From Halanaerobiales bacterium (lineage in GTDB: Bacteria; Bacillota; Halanaerobiia; Halanaerobiales; M55B127), in contig JAGXLU010000007.1 of assembly GCA_018334565.1 (NCBI GenBank), forward strand, positions 1 to 32,785: a stretch of DNA of 32,785 nt. The letters are read 5' to 3'. Below the pieces are notes generated by a model. That model searched no databases, had not been told where the DNA came from, and worked only from the letters and a program-made list of their open reading frames with translations. Below are positions 16,518-24,889 of this stretch, one piece after another. Position 1 is the first letter of the stretch. Every line of letters starts with the position of its first letter. Position numbers and translations under genes: made by a program.

Positions 16518-17729
16518 AAAGGAGAGATGAATATAATGGCTAAGGAAAAATTTGAAAGGACAAAACCACATCTTAATATTGGAACTATCGGACATGTTGA
16601 CCACGGCAAGACAACCCTAACAGCAGCAATAACCTCAGTATTAAACAATTATGGTGGAGCTGAGGTAAGGGATTTTGATTCAATTGACAATGCCCCTGAA
16701 GAGAAGGAAAGAGGCATAACAATAGCGACATCCCACGTTGAATACGAGACAGAGTCTAGACATTACGCTCATGTTGATTGTCCGGGGCATGCTGATTATG
16801 TAAAGAACATGATAACAGGTGCAGCCCAGATGGATGGAGCGATTTTAGTTGTATCAGCGGCAGACGGTCCTATGCCTCAGACCAGGGAGCATATTTTATT
16901 AGCTCGCCAGGTAGGAGTACCAAGCATTGTGGTATTTTTAAACAAGTCAGACATGGTAGATGATGAGGAGTTAATAGAGCTGGTAGAGATGGAAGTAAGG
17001 GACTTACTAAATGAGTATGATTTTCCAGGAGATGATATACCTGTAATAGTAGGTTCAGCTTTAAAGGCATTGGAGAATGCTGATCCAGAGGGTCCATATG
17101 GCAAGAAGATAGTGGAGTTAATGGAGGCAGTAGACTCATATATACCGGAGCCTGAAAGAGACAGTGACCAGCCCTTTTTAATGCCGATAGAAGATATATT
17201 TTCAATTAAGGGTCGTGGCACAGTAGCGACCGGCAGGGTAGACAGAGGCACATTACATCCTCAAGATGAGGTAGAGATAGTGGGCATCAAGGAGACCGAG
17301 AGCACGGTAGTGACCGGTGTAGAGATGTTCAGGAAGTTACTGGATGAAGCGGTAGCGGGAGACAATATAGGCGCCTTATTAAGAGGAGTCAAGCGAGAGG
17401 AAATAGAGAGGGGCCAAGTTTTAGCAGAGCCGGGCAGTATAAACCCTCATACCAAGTTCAAGGCAGAGGTATATGTATTATCGAAAGATGAGGGTGGGCG
17501 TCACACACCATTTTTTGATGGATATAGGCCTCAATTTTATTTCAGGACAACAGATGTAACAGGTACGATATATTTACCAGAGGGAGTAGAGATGGTAATG
17601 CCGGGCGACAATATAGAGATGAATGCAGAACTAATTACTCCGATAGCTATGGAAGAGGGTTTAAGATTTGCGATTCGCGAAGGCGGACGTACTGTGGCTT
17701 CTGGTGTTGTAACTGATATAGTTGAGTAA
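16518..17729 (+). repeat. Long direct repeat: tuf unit, copy 1 of 2
   Basis: A segment of about 1.2 kb (ribosome-binding site plus the whole tuf gene) recurs at about 31574-32785, an offset of 15,056 bases, in the same orientation. The upstream edge of identity is sharp (C before AAAGGAG here, A in the other copy). The downstream edge cannot be tested because the window ends there. Confidence 0.95.
16536..17729 (+). CDS. tuf: Elongation factor Tu, copy 1
   Basis: A 397-residue GTPase that delivers aminoacyl-tRNA to the ribosome. GTP motifs: GHVDHGKT (19-26), DCPGH (82-86), NKSD (137-140); domains 2 and 3 follow and are complete. The start is ATG 16536, 11 bases after AAGGAG; an in-frame ATG nine bases earlier sits too close to the Shine-Dalgarno. 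I see no difference from the copy at 31592, and the identity extends about 18 bases upstream through the ribosome-binding site. The central part is richer in GAG, GTA, ATA and AGG codons than neighbouring genes. A terminator follows. Confidence 0.97.
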   Translation: MAKEKFERTKPHLNIGTIGHVDHGKTTLTAAITSVLNNYGGAEVRDFDSIDNAPEEKERGITIATSHVEYETESRHYAHVDCPGHADYVKNMITGAAQMDGAILVVSAADGPMPQTREHILLARQVGVPSIVVFLNKSDMVDDEELIELVEMEVRDLLNEYDFPGDDIPVIVGSALKALENADPEGPYGKKIVELMEAVDSYIPEPERDSDQPFLMPIEDIFSIKGRGTVATGRVDRGTLHPQDEVEIVGIKETESTVVTGVEMFRKLLDEAVAGDNIGALLRGVKREEIERGQVLAEPGSINPHTKFKAEVYVLSKDEGGRHTPFFDGYRPQFYFRTTDVTGTIYLPEGVEMVMPGDNIEMNAELITPIAMEEGLRFAIREGGRTVASGVVTDIVE

Positions 17730-17782
17730 TTTATTGTAAAAAAATAGATAAAATAAGTTATAAAAAAAGTTATAAAAAAAGA

Positions 17783-17809
17783 AGCATGTGCATAATGCAC
17801 ATGCTTTTT
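17783..17809 (+). terminator. Terminator after tuf copy 1
   Basis: AGCATGTGCA (17783-17792), loop TAA, TGCACATGCT (17796-17805), then T residues: a perfect 10-bp stem with a T tract. It separates tuf from the rpmG-secE-nusG transcript. Confidence 0.92.
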
Positions 17810-17816
17810 AAAACTG

Positions 17817-17845
17817 TTGACTTTTAAGGCGAGATATGATAAAGT
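17817..17845 (+). promoter_or_regulatory. Promoter of rpmG-secE-nusG
   Basis: TTGACT (17817-17822), 17-base spacer, TAAAGT (17840-17845). The -35 is strong and the -10 moderate. It lies just after the tuf terminator and before rpmG, as expected for the start of this operon. Confidence 0.6.
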
Positions 17846-17932
17846 AATTAAGGCTGTTATATCCAGAAAATAATATAATAAATATAGATTTGTTAACAGG
17901 TTTGAATACTGGCCGACCGAGGAGGTGGCACC

Positions 17933-18082
17933 ATGCGTGAGAAAATAAAATTAGAATGCACAGAATGTAAAAATAGAAACTATACAACCACGAAAAACAA
18001 ACAAAGTATGCGTGGTAGATTAGAAATAAAGAAATACTGTAAGCACTGTCAAAAACACACTTTACATCGTGAAACCAAATAG
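17933..18082 (+). CDS. rpmG: Ribosomal protein L33 (zinc-binding type)
   Basis: A 49-residue protein: [17 protein letters not shown] at the start, and a second Cys pair in [10 protein letters not shown]. The two CXXC pairs (Cys9/12 and Cys36/39) mark the zinc-binding form of L33 in the large ribosomal subunit; many bacteria replace these with a Cys-less form when zinc is scarce. The ATG follows GAGGAGGTGG. The length and the position directly before secE are typical for Firmicutes. Confidence 0.95.
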   Translation: MREKIKLECTECKNRNYTTTKNKQSMRGRLEIKKYCKHCQKHTLHRETK

Positions 18083-18130
18083 CACTGGGCTTTAATTTAA
18101 AAAATTACTATATTGAAGGATGTGATTTTT

Positions 18131-18331
18131 ATGGCCAAATTAGGTTTTTTAGGAAAATTCACTGGTTTTTTAAAAAAAGTAAGGCTGGAATTAAGGAAGG
18201 TTAACTGGCCGAGCAAAAATGATTTACAATCTTACACAATCGTTGTATTAATAACAGTTACTGTATTAATAACTTTTATTGGAATTATTGATTTAGGATT
18301 ATCAAATTTGATTACTCCCTTTATAATGTAA
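18131..18331 (+). CDS. secE: SecE, preprotein translocase subunit
   Basis: A 66-residue single-span membrane protein of the SecYEG channel. An amphipathic region with the conserved ELRKVNWPS (about residues 20-28) is followed by one hydrophobic segment (about 36-60). I choose ATG 18131, giving MAKLGFLGKF, about 10 bases after GAAGGA; possible starts at 18113 (TTG) and 18122 (GTG) lie on or before that ribosome-binding site. It is the usual neighbour of nusG, which starts 41 bases downstream. Confidence 0.93.
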   Translation: MAKLGFLGKFTGFLKKVRLELRKVNWPSKNDLQSYTIVVLITVTVLITFIGIIDLGLSNLITPFIM

Positions 18332-18333
18332 TT

Positions 18334-18372
18334 AAGGAGGTGAGGATCCTATCAATACAGGGTCCTTAAATT
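18334..18372 (+). promoter_or_regulatory. Hairpin-bridged ribosome-binding site of nusG
   Basis: A strong Shine-Dalgarno, AAGGAGGTG (18334-18342), lies 30 bases before the nusG ATG, too far to work in a straight line, and nothing similar lies nearer. Between them AGGATCCT (18343-18350) and AGGGTCCT (18359-18366) form an 8-bp hairpin with one G-T pair and an 8-base loop. Folded, the Shine-Dalgarno sits 6 bases from the start. An in-frame TAA at 18367-18369 rules out a start further upstream. Confidence 0.75.
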
Positions 18373-18903
18373 ATGGAAGACAAAACTCAATGGTATGTAG
18401 TACATACTTATTCTGGGCATGAGAAAAAAGTAAAAGCTAATTTGGAAAAGCGAATTGAAAGCATTGGTATGCAGGATAAGATCCAAGAAATATTAGTTCC
18501 TACAGAAGAGAAGATAAAGAGAAAGAAAGGTAAGAAAACTACTGTAGATAAAAAGATCTTTCCTGGTTATATAATTATTCAAATGGAGATGGATGACGAA
18601 ACGTGGTATGTAGTCAGGAATACTCCAGGTGTAACCGGTTTTATAAGTAGTGGCACAAAACCACTACCACTTGCGGAAGAGGAGATTAACCATATCCTTT
18701 CAGGTATGGGTTTACGAGAAAAAGAAATTACTGTGGAATTTGAAGTGGGGGACAATGTCATGGTAATAGATGGGCCCTTTGAAGAGTTTATCGGAACTGT
18801 TCAGGAAATACACTTGCAGCAACAAAAGGTTAAGGTTATGGTGTCAATGTTTGGAAGAGAAACTCCTGTTGAACTTGATTTTTCGCAGGTAGAAGTGGAA
18901 TAA
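18373..18903 (+). CDS. nusG: NusG, transcription elongation/termination factor
   Basis: A 176-residue factor that binds the RNA polymerase clamp and couples it to the ribosome or Rho. The NGN domain (about 1-115) includes WYVVHTYSGHEKKV and FPGYIIIQM; the C-terminal KOW domain (about 125-176) begins with FEVGDNVMVIDGPF. Length is typical. The ATG at 18373 is fixed because an in-frame stop lies four bases upstream. It follows secE and precedes rplK, the standard order. Confidence 0.96.
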   Translation: MEDKTQWYVVHTYSGHEKKVKANLEKRIESIGMQDKIQEILVPTEEKIKRKKGKKTTVDKKIFPGYIIIQMEMDDETWYVVRNTPGVTGFISSGTKPLPLAEEEINHILSGMGLREKEITVEFEVGDNVMVIDGPFEEFIGTVQEIHLQQQKVKVMVSMFGRETPVELDFSQVEVE

Positions 18904-18937
18904 TGAATTTAAGAGTTAAGAAAGGAGGAAGAATATC

Positions 18938-19360
18938 ATGGCAAAAAAGGTTATAGGAAACATCAAATTACAAATTCCAGGTGGACAGGCTAATCCAGCT
19001 CCTCCAGTAGGACCAGCTTTAGGTCAACACGGAGTTAATATCATGGATTTTTGTAAGGCCTTTAATGCAAAAACCTCTGATAAAGCAGGCACAATTATAC
19101 CTGTAGAAATCACGGTTTATGCCGATAGAAGTTTTGATTTTATAACTAAAACACCGCCGGCCTCAATTTTATTAAAGCAGGCAGCAGGTATTGAAACAGC
19201 TTCTGGTGAGCCTAATGTAGATAAAGTTGCAACAGTTAGCAAAGAAGATGTTAAGGAAATAGCTGAAACTAAAATGGAAGATTTAAATGCCGGTAGTATT
19301 GAAGCAGCAATGAGTATGATTGAAGGTACAGCCCGTAGTATGGGTATTTTAGTAGAGTAA
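18938..19360 (+). CDS. rplK: Ribosomal protein L11
   Basis: A 140-residue protein of the GTPase-associated centre that binds 23S rRNA. The N-terminal proline-rich stretch ([22 protein letters not shown], about residues 13-34) is the thiopeptide- and factor-contacting region, and the C-terminal half is the RNA-binding domain. The ATG follows AAAGGAGGAAG. It is 34 bases after nusG and shares its transcript with rplA downstream. Confidence 0.97.
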   Translation: MAKKVIGNIKLQIPGGQANPAPPVGPALGQHGVNIMDFCKAFNAKTSDKAGTIIPVEITVYADRSFDFITKTPPASILLKQAAGIETASGEPNVDKVATVSKEDVKEIAETKMEDLNAGSIEAAMSMIEGTARSMGILVE

Positions 19361-19374
19361 TAATTTTAAAAAAA

Positions 19375-19400
19375 GTGGGAGGCAGTGCCGCTTGAACCAC
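19375..19400 (+). promoter_or_regulatory. L1-binding site in the rplK-rplA spacer (23S mimic)
   Basis: GTGG (19375-19378) pairs with CCAC (19397-19400), and GGC (19381-19383) with GCC (19387-19389). This leaves an uneven internal loop of GA on one side and GCTTGAA on the other. From memory the 23S rRNA L1 site reads GGTGGGAGGC on one strand and CCGACCTTGAAATACCACC on the other; the likeness of GTGGGAGGC and CTTGAACCAC is close. Free L1 should bind here and reduce its own translation. Confidence 0.75.
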
Positions 19401-19415
19401 AGAGGAGGAAAATTT

Positions 19416-20123
19416 ATGGCTAAAAAAAGTAAGAGATATAGAGATTCATTGCAAAAAGTTGATAGGGAAAAGTTTTATGATCCAAAGGAAGCATTTGAAT
19501 TAGTCAAAAACTTAGCCAGCGCAAATTTCGATGAAACAGTTGAATTTTCGGCCAAGTTGGGTGTAAATCCTAAGCATGCTGATCAGAATATAAGAGGAAC
19601 ATTGGTTTTGCCGAATGGAACTGGACAGGAAGTTACAATAGCTGTTTTTGCCAAAGGAGAAAAAGCTCGTGAAGCTGAAGAAGCAGGAGCAGATTTTGTT
19701 GGACAAGAAGATTTGGCTGAAAAAATTCAAGAAGGCTGGATGGATTTTGATTTAGCTATTGCAACTCCTGATATGATGAGTGTGGTAGGACCATTGGGAA
19801 GGATATTAGGTCCCAAAGGATTAATGCCGAATCCCAAGGCTGGAACAGTTACCTTTGATTTAGCTGAATCAATCGAAGAATTTAAAGCTGGAAAGTTAGA
19901 ATATAGAGTTGATAGTGAAGGTAATATGCATCTACCAATTGGTAAAGCTTCTTTTAAGGTTGATGAAGTTGTTGAAAACTTTAAGAAATTGATGGATGTT
20001 TTAATGATAGAAAGGCCGGCTTCTGCGAAGGGTAAATATTTTATTTCAATAACTGTATCTTCAACAATGGGTCCAGGAGTTAAAATTGATTCTAATGCAG
20101 CTTTAAGTCTGATTGGGAGATAA
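19416..20123 (+). CDS. rplA: Ribosomal protein L1
   Basis: A 235-residue two-domain protein of the mobile L1 stalk that helps release deacylated tRNA and usually represses its own mRNA. Recognisable stretches are [21 protein letters not shown], the central [19 protein letters not shown] (about residues 125-143) and the C-terminal [12 protein letters not shown] choose ATG 19416 (MAKKSKRYR), which follows AGAGGAGGAAAA; a start at 19392 would read through the L1-binding hairpin region and add eight residues. It is followed by the L10 leader, which has its own promoter. Confidence 0.96.
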   Translation: MAKKSKRYRDSLQKVDREKFYDPKEAFELVKNLASANFDETVEFSAKLGVNPKHADQNIRGTLVLPNGTGQEVTIAVFAKGEKAREAEEAGADFVGQEDLAEKIQEGWMDFDLAIATPDMMSVVGPLGRILGPKGLMPNPKAGTVTFDLAESIEEFKAGKLEYRVDSEGNMHLPIGKASFKVDEVVENFKKLMDVLMIERPASAKGKYFISITVSSTMGPGVKIDSNAALSLIGR

Positions 20124-20127
20124 GTTA

Positions 20128-20157
20128 TTGACATCGGTTGACAAAATGTGTTATGAT
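20128..20157 (+). promoter_or_regulatory. Promoter of the rplJ-rplL unit
   Basis: TTGACA (20128-20133), 18-base spacer, TATGAT (20152-20157). A second TTGACA at 20138-20143 has no matching -10 at a usual distance. The promoter begins a few bases after the rplA stop, so rplJL can be made separately from rplKA. Confidence 0.75.
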
Positions 20158-20186
20158 TAGTTTTGTTAAAATTAAATATTAGTTAA

Positions 20187-20318
20187 CCATAGATAGTGGG
20201 GGTCAGATATGACTTAAACTTACCTGCTGAGGTTAGGTTTTTATAACAGTGTGATATAGTTATACATACTGGATAACATATCTAAAATCATCCTGCCTAT
20301 CTATGGCAGGCTTTTATT
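20187..20318 (+). ncRNA. L10 leader RNA with attenuator terminator
   Basis: Leader of the ribosomal-protein L10 type upstream of rplJ. CCATAGATAG (20187-20196) is an exact complement of CTATCTATGG (20297-20306). The same 3' segment also belongs to a terminator, CCTGCC (20292-20297), loop, GGCAGG (20305-20310), followed by a T-rich tract. The two folds exclude each other. In between lies an imperfect hairpin (about 20216-20243, AAACTTACCT with AGGTTAGGTTT). In Bacillus the L10(L12)4 complex binds this leader and promotes termination; the same is inferred here. Confidence 0.85.
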
Positions 20319-20375
20319 TTTATAAACTTGCAAATTTAATGTAGACGGTTATTATAGGGAGGTGAGTTGTTATAA

Positions 20376-20891
20376 ATGGCTAGAAAGGATAAAGAGGCAT
20401 CTGTAAAAGAACTGGAGAAAAAATTAAAGGAATCTAAATCCTTAGTTTTAACTGATTATATAGGTCTAAATGTGGCTGAAATGACGGAATTAAGAGCAAA
20501 ACTAAGAGAAGCTGGTGTAGATTACAAGGTTGTCAAGAATACCCTGGCCAAAATTGCTGCTGAAAATTCAAATTTAAGTGAAATAAATGACTTTTTTAGA
20601 GGTCCAACTGCAATTGCTTTTGGTATCGAAGATGTTGTATCACCTGCCAAAATCATTGATAATTTTGCAAAGGAACATGAAATACTAGAAATTAAGGGTG
20701 GTTACCTAAACGGTGAAGTGATTGGTATAGACAAAGTTAAATCATTAGCTGAAATTCCATCCAGAGATATACTGCTTGCTCAGGTTCTGGCAGGAATGCA
20801 AGCCCCTATCTCAGGTTTGGTAAATGTTTTAAGTGGAAACATGAGGAATTTGGTAAGTGTATTAAGTCAAATAAAAAATCAAAAAGAATAA
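20376..20891 (+). CDS. rplJ: Ribosomal protein L10
   Basis: A 171-residue stalk base protein that anchors L7/L12 dimers to 23S rRNA and with them regulates its own leader. It has an N-terminal rRNA-binding domain (about 1-130, with [19 protein letters not shown] and [11 protein letters not shown]) and a C-terminal helix that carries the L12 dimers. The ATG follows GGGAGGTGAG. It is 23 bases from rplL. Length is typical. Confidence 0.96.
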   Translation: MARKDKEASVKELEKKLKESKSLVLTDYIGLNVAEMTELRAKLREAGVDYKVVKNTLAKIAAENSNLSEINDFFRGPTAIAFGIEDVVSPAKIIDNFAKEHEILEIKGGYLNGEVIGIDKVKSLAEIPSRDILLAQVLAGMQAPISGLVNVLSGNMRNLVSVLSQIKNQKE

Positions 20892-20914
20892 AATTATTTT
20901 AAGGAGGAACAGAA

Positions 20915-21283
20915 ATGAGTAATGAAGAAATTATGGAAGCTATTGAAAATATGTCTGTTTTAGAATTGGCTGAGTTAGTGGAAGAATTAGAAGAGAAATT
21001 TGGTGTAAGTGCTGCTGCTCCTGTTGCTGCCGTAGCTGCTGGAGGCGAGGCAGGTGAAAAAGAAGAGGAACAAACTGAATTTGATGTTTACTTAGAAAAT
21101 ATTGGTGGTAAAAAGATACAGGTTATCAAAGCTGTTAGAGAATTAACTGGTTTAGGCTTAAAAGAGGCTAAAGCTGTTGTTGATGATGCACCTCAGAATG
21201 TAAAAGAAGCTGTTAGTAAAAGTGAAGCAGAAGAAATGAAAGAAGCGCTTGAAGAAGTTGGAGCTACAGTAGAAATCAGGTAA
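20915..21283 (+). CDS. rplL: Ribosomal protein L7/L12
   Basis: A 122-residue acidic stalk protein that recruits translation GTPases. It has an N-terminal dimerisation helix (about 1-35), an Ala-rich hinge (about 38-52) and a C-terminal domain with [27 protein letters not shown], the factor-contacting surface. The ATG follows TTAAGGAGG. A terminator follows. Confidence 0.97.
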   Translation: MSNEEIMEAIENMSVLELAELVEELEEKFGVSAAAPVAAVAAGGEAGEKEEEQTEFDVYLENIGGKKIQVIKAVRELTGLGLKEAKAVVDDAPQNVKEAVSKSEAEEMKEALEEVGATVEIR

Positions 21284-21312
21284 AATTTATTCATAAAAGT
21301 ATAAATGTATAG

Positions 21313-21339
21313 AAGTGCCCTTTGTTAAGGGCACTTTTT
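21313..21339 (+). terminator. Terminator after rplL
   Basis: AAGTGCCCTT (21313-21322), loop TGTT, AAGGGCACTT (21327-21336), then T residues: a perfect 10-bp stem. It separates rplJL from rpoBC, which has its own promoter. In many bacteria this is a partial terminator. Confidence 0.92.
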
Positions 21340-21377
21340 GTAATCTGTAAATATCAAAATCATCTGTTCGATTCAGC

Positions 21378-21406
21378 TTGACATTAAAAATGTAATGTGT
21401 TATCAT
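21378..21406 (+). promoter_or_regulatory. Promoter of rpoB-rpoC
   Basis: TTGACA (21378-21383), 17-base spacer, TATCAT (21401-21406). It lies after the rplL terminator and gives a leader of about 190 bases. An inverted repeat, TGTTATC and GATAACA (21398-21404 and 21418-21424), straddles the -10 and the expected start of transcription and could be an operator. Confidence 0.8.
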
Positions 21407-21604
21407 TATTAATTGTCGATAACATTTTAATAAAATGGCATAGTATATGCATATATTATGGTTTTTTTAAGTATTTATTTGGCCTTATATTTATAATTTT
21501 TGTTTTTATTTTAATAGAATATCCAATATATTATCAAGCATTTAAGTAGGTTGCAACTTACTTAAATGTTATATTTATAAACACAAGTATTCCTTGGGGG
21601 TGCA
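21407..21604 (+). promoter_or_regulatory. rpoB leader region with long palindrome
   Basis: With the preceding terminator and promoter, this is the rest of a 321-base stretch without a gene. It is very T-rich (21455-21520). It ends with a near-perfect 30-base palindrome (21539-21568): CATTTAAGTA and TACTTAAATG around GTTGCAAC with one G-T pair. The hairpin has no T tract after it, so it is unlikely to be a terminator. The rpoB Shine-Dalgarno (TTGGGGGTG) follows about 25 bases later. Confidence 0.7.
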
Positions 21605-24600
21605 ATGATGACAACAGTGAGAAAAAGATTAAGTTTTGCTAAAATTGACGATGCTATGGAATTACCTAATTTAATTCATACTCAATTGAGTTCGTATCAA
21701 TGGTTTTTAGAGCAAGGCTTAAAAGAAGTTTTTGAAGAGATCTCACCTATAGAAGATTTTTCGGAAAATTTAGTTTTGGAATTTGTCGGCTATCATTTAG
21801 AAGACGCTAAGTATACCGTTCAGGAATGTAGGGATCGGGATGACACATATGATGCTCCCTTACAGGTAAAGGTTCGATTAATTAATAAAGAGACAGGTGA
21901 AGTAAAAGAACAGGAAGTTTTCATGGGCGATTTTCCGCTTATGACGGACAAAGGTACCTTTATAATTAATGGTGCAGAAAGGGTAATAGTTAATCAGTTG
22001 GTTCGTTCTTCAGGTGTATATTTTGATGATGAACGTACTAAAGATGGACGCAGATTAATTAATGGAAGCATTATACCTAATAGAGGTGCCTGGATTGAAT
22101 TTGAATATGATAAAAAGAGAATAATATCAGTTCGTGTAGACAGAAAAAGAAAGATGCCTTCTACAATATTATTTAGGGCATTAGGGTATGGTAGTGATCA
22201 GGAACTTATCGATCTCTTAGGAGATTCTAAGGTGATTATGGATACTCTAAAACGCGATTCAACTGATTCTAAGGATGAGGCATTAATAGATTTATATAAA
22301 AAGCTGCGGCCGGGCGAACCCCCGACTGTAGATAGCGCAGAAAGTTTAATTGAATCATTATTTTTCGATTCCAAGAGGTATGATTTAGCTGCGGTTGGCA
22401 GATATAAGATCAACAAGAAACTGGGATTGGATATTGATCCAGACAAAAAACACCTTGATGAAAGAGACATAATTGAAACAGTTCGTTATATGGTAAAATT
22501 GGTAAATGAAGAACCAGACGCATATATTGATGATATTGATCACCTTGGCAATAGAAGATTAAAAACAGTGGGTGAGCTACTGCAAAATCAATTCAGAATT
22601 GGTTTATCCCGCATGGAAAGAGTTGTGCGGGAGAGGATGACTATTCAGGATATTGATGTTGTGACACCTCAGGCTCTAATGAATACCAGGCCTGTTGTAG
22701 CTGCTATTCAAGAATTTTTCGGAAGCAGTCAGTTATCTCAGTTTATGGATCAAACAAATCCGATGTCTGAACTTACCCATAAAAGAAGGTTAAGTGCCCT
22801 CGGCCCAGGTGGATTAAGCAGAGAACGAGCTGGTTTTGATGTAAGAGATGTTCACCATTCACATTATGGTCGAATATGTCCGATCGAAACTCCCGAAGGA
22901 CCCAATATTGGACTTATAGGTTCGATGGGTACTTATGCAATGACCAATGAATTTGGTTTTTTAATGACTCCTTATCGTAAAATAGTTGGAGGTCATGCTA
23001 CAGGAGAAATCGATTATCTTACTGCTGATGAGGAGGATCTAAATATAGTTGCCCAGGCAAATACCAAATTAGATGAGAATGGCAACATTGTAAATGATGA
23101 AGTTGTTGCCCGACATAGAGGAGATATTTTAGAGATATCACCTGATAAGGTTGACTATATGGATGTTTCAACTAAACAGTTGGTTGGAGTATCAGCAGCA
23201 ATGATTCCGTTTTTAGAAAATGATGATGCTAACCGAGCTTTGATGGGAGCGAATATGCAGAGACAGGCTGTGCCTTTATTAAAAACTGATGCTCCTATTG
23301 TTGCAACAGGTATGGAGCATAAAGCAGCCCGGGATTCTGGTGTTGTTGTAATTGCAGAAAAAGGCGGAATTGTTAAAAAGGTAACATCAAGTAAAATCTT
23401 TATTGAAAATGAAAAAGGAAATATTGATAAATATAAACTGATGAAATTTAAAAGATCAAACCAGGGTTCCTGCATGAATCAGGCCCCTATTGTTAGTATT
23501 GGCGATGAAATTGAAGCAGGGGATATAATTGCTGATGGATTTTCAACTGATCGGGGCGAGATGGCTTTGGGTAGGAATTCTTTAATTGCATTTATGCCTT
23601 GGGAAGGTTATAACTATGAAGATGCTATATTGATCAGTGAGAAACTGGTCAAAGAAGATACTTACACTTCTATTCATATTGAAGAACATGAGGCAGAAGC
23701 AAGAGATACGAAGTTGGGACCAGAAGAGATAACAAGGGATATACCAAATGTAAGTGAAAGTGTTTTAAAAGACTTAGATGAAAGAGGAATTATTAGAGTG
23801 GGGGCTGAGGTGAAAGAGGGAGATATTTTAGTTGGTAAGGTTACTCCTAAAGGTGAGACAGAGCTTTCTGCTGAAGAGAGATTGTTGAGAGCCATTTTTG
23901 GTGAAAAAGCAAGAGAAGTTAGAGATACTTCTTTAAAAGTTCCCCATGGTGAAAGAGGTATTATTGTTGATGTTAAAGTATTTTCACGTGATCAAGGAGA
24001 TGAACTTAAACCAGGTGTTAATAAGCTTGTAAGAGTATATATAGCAAATAAAAAGAAGATTTCTGTAGGAGATAAAATGGCCGGACGGCATGGTAATAAA
24101 GGTGTTATTTCCAGAGTATTGCCGGAAGAAGATATGCCTTTTTTAGAGGATGGTCAGCCGGTAGAAATCGTACTTAACCCGCTGGGGGTACCATCCCGGA
24201 TGAATATAGGACAGTTATTAGAAACACATCTGGGTATGGCTGCAAAAGCATTAGATCTTCATGTAAAAACCCCTGTATTCAACGGGGCTTTAGAAGAAGA
24301 GGTTGAAGAGTATCTAGAAAAAGCAGGCTTTAATAGGGATGGCAAGATGACTTTATATGATGGCAGAACAGGTAAGCCTTTTGACCATGATATAGCGGTG
24401 GGATATATGTATGTTCTTAAATTACATCATCTTGTAGATGATAAAATACATGCCCGTTCAACCGGCCCATATTCACTAGTAACCCAACAACCACTGGGTG
24501 GGAAGGCGCAATTTGGTGGTCAAAGATTCGGTGAAATGGAGGTTTGGGCTCTAGAGGCTTATGGAGCTGCTTACAGTCTTCAGGAAATGCTGACTGTTAA

Positions 24601-24856
24601 ATCTGATGATGTCATAGGAAGGGTAAAAACCTATGAGTCAATTGTAAAAGGTGAAGAAGTTCCACCACCAGGTGTGCCTGAATCATTTAAAGTATTAATT
24701 AAAGAGATGCAGAGTCTCGGACTAGATGCCCGCGTTTTTGTAGAAGAAGATAATGAAATGGAACTAGAAGAGGAAGGAACCGAAGTTAGTGAAACTGCAA
24801 AAAAACTTGGTTTAGATACTGATTTACAGCTTTCAAGACCTACTGAAGAACAATAA
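21605..24856 (+). CDS. rpoB: RNA polymerase beta subunit
   Basis: The 1083-residue beta subunit. The rifampicin-binding cluster, [30 protein letters not shown], falls at about residues 370-402 with the usual sensitive-type Asp, His and Ser residues. Further landmarks are [24 protein letters not shown] and the [13 protein letters not shown] region. The length is within the normal Firmicutes range, without large lineage insertions. Two adjacent ATG codons at 21605 and 21608 are possible; I use the first. It lies 33 bases upstream of rpoC and shares its transcript. Confidence 0.97.
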   Translation: MMTTVRKRLSFAKIDDAMELPNLIHTQLSSYQWFLEQGLKEVFEEISPIEDFSENLVLEFVGYHLEDAKYTVQECRDRDDTYDAPLQVKVRLINKETGEVKEQEVFMGDFPLMTDKGTFIINGAERVIVNQLVRSSGVYFDDERTKDGRRLINGSIIPNRGAWIEFEYDKKRIISVRVDRKRKMPSTILFRALGYGSDQELIDLLGDSKVIMDTLKRDSTDSKDEALIDLYKKLRPGEPPTVDSAESLIESLFFDSKRYDLAAVGRYKINKKLGLDIDPDKKHLDERDIIETVRYMVKLVNEEPDAYIDDIDHLGNRRLKTVGELLQNQFRIGLSRMERVVRERMTIQDIDVVTPQALMNTRPVVAAIQEFFGSSQLSQFMDQTNPMSELTHKRRLSALGPGGLSRERAGFDVRDVHHSHYGRICPIETPEGPNIGLIGSMGTYAMTNEFGFLMTPYRKIVGGHATGEIDYLTADEEDLNIVAQANTKLDENGNIVNDEVVARHRGDILEISPDKVDYMDVSTKQLVGVSAAMIPFLENDDANRALMGANMQRQAVPLLKTDAPIVATGMEHKAARDSGVVVIAEKGGIVKKVTSSKIFIENEKGNIDKYKLMKFKRSNQGSCMNQAPIVSIGDEIEAGDIIADGFSTDRGEMALGRNSLIAFMPWEGYNYEDAILISEKLVKEDTYTSIHIEEHEAEARDTKLGPEEITRDIPNVSESVLKDLDERGIIRVGAEVKEGDILVGKVTPKGETELSAEERLLRAIFGEKAREVRDTSLKVPHGERGIIVDVKVFSRDQGDELKPGVNKLVRVYIANKKKISVGDKMAGRHGNKGVISRVLPEEDMPFLEDGQPVEIVLNPLGVPSRMNIGQLLETHLGMAAKALDLHVKTPVFNGALEEEVEEYLEKAGFNRDGKMTLYDGRTGKPFDHDIAVGYMYVLKLHHLVDDKIHARSTGPYSLVTQQPLGGKAQFGGQRFGEMEVWALEAYGAAYSLQEMLTVKSDDVIGRVKTYESIVKGEEVPPPGVPESFKVLIKEMQSLGLDARVFVEEDNEMELEEEGTEVSETAKKLGLDTDLQLSRPTEEQ

Positions 24857-24889
24857 TAAAAATTATCAAAATAGGAGGGGGAGAGGCCC

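Noticed and set aside
16461-16535. A separate promoter before tuf copy 1 (TATAAT at 16478-16483)
   Set aside because: The -10-like element has no acceptable -35 at a normal distance; AT-rich sequence alone explains it.
16870-17251. Two long antisense open frames inside tuf (111 and 124 codons), seen again at 31926-32307
   Set aside because: They are shadows of the tuf reading frame and appear twice only because tuf is duplicated. They have no Shine-Dalgarno and no recognisable protein.
17810-17932. A tRNA-Trp gene in the tuf-rpmG spacer, as found in this area in some Firmicutes
   Set aside because: No cloverleaf can be drawn and there is no GGTTCAA-type T-arm.
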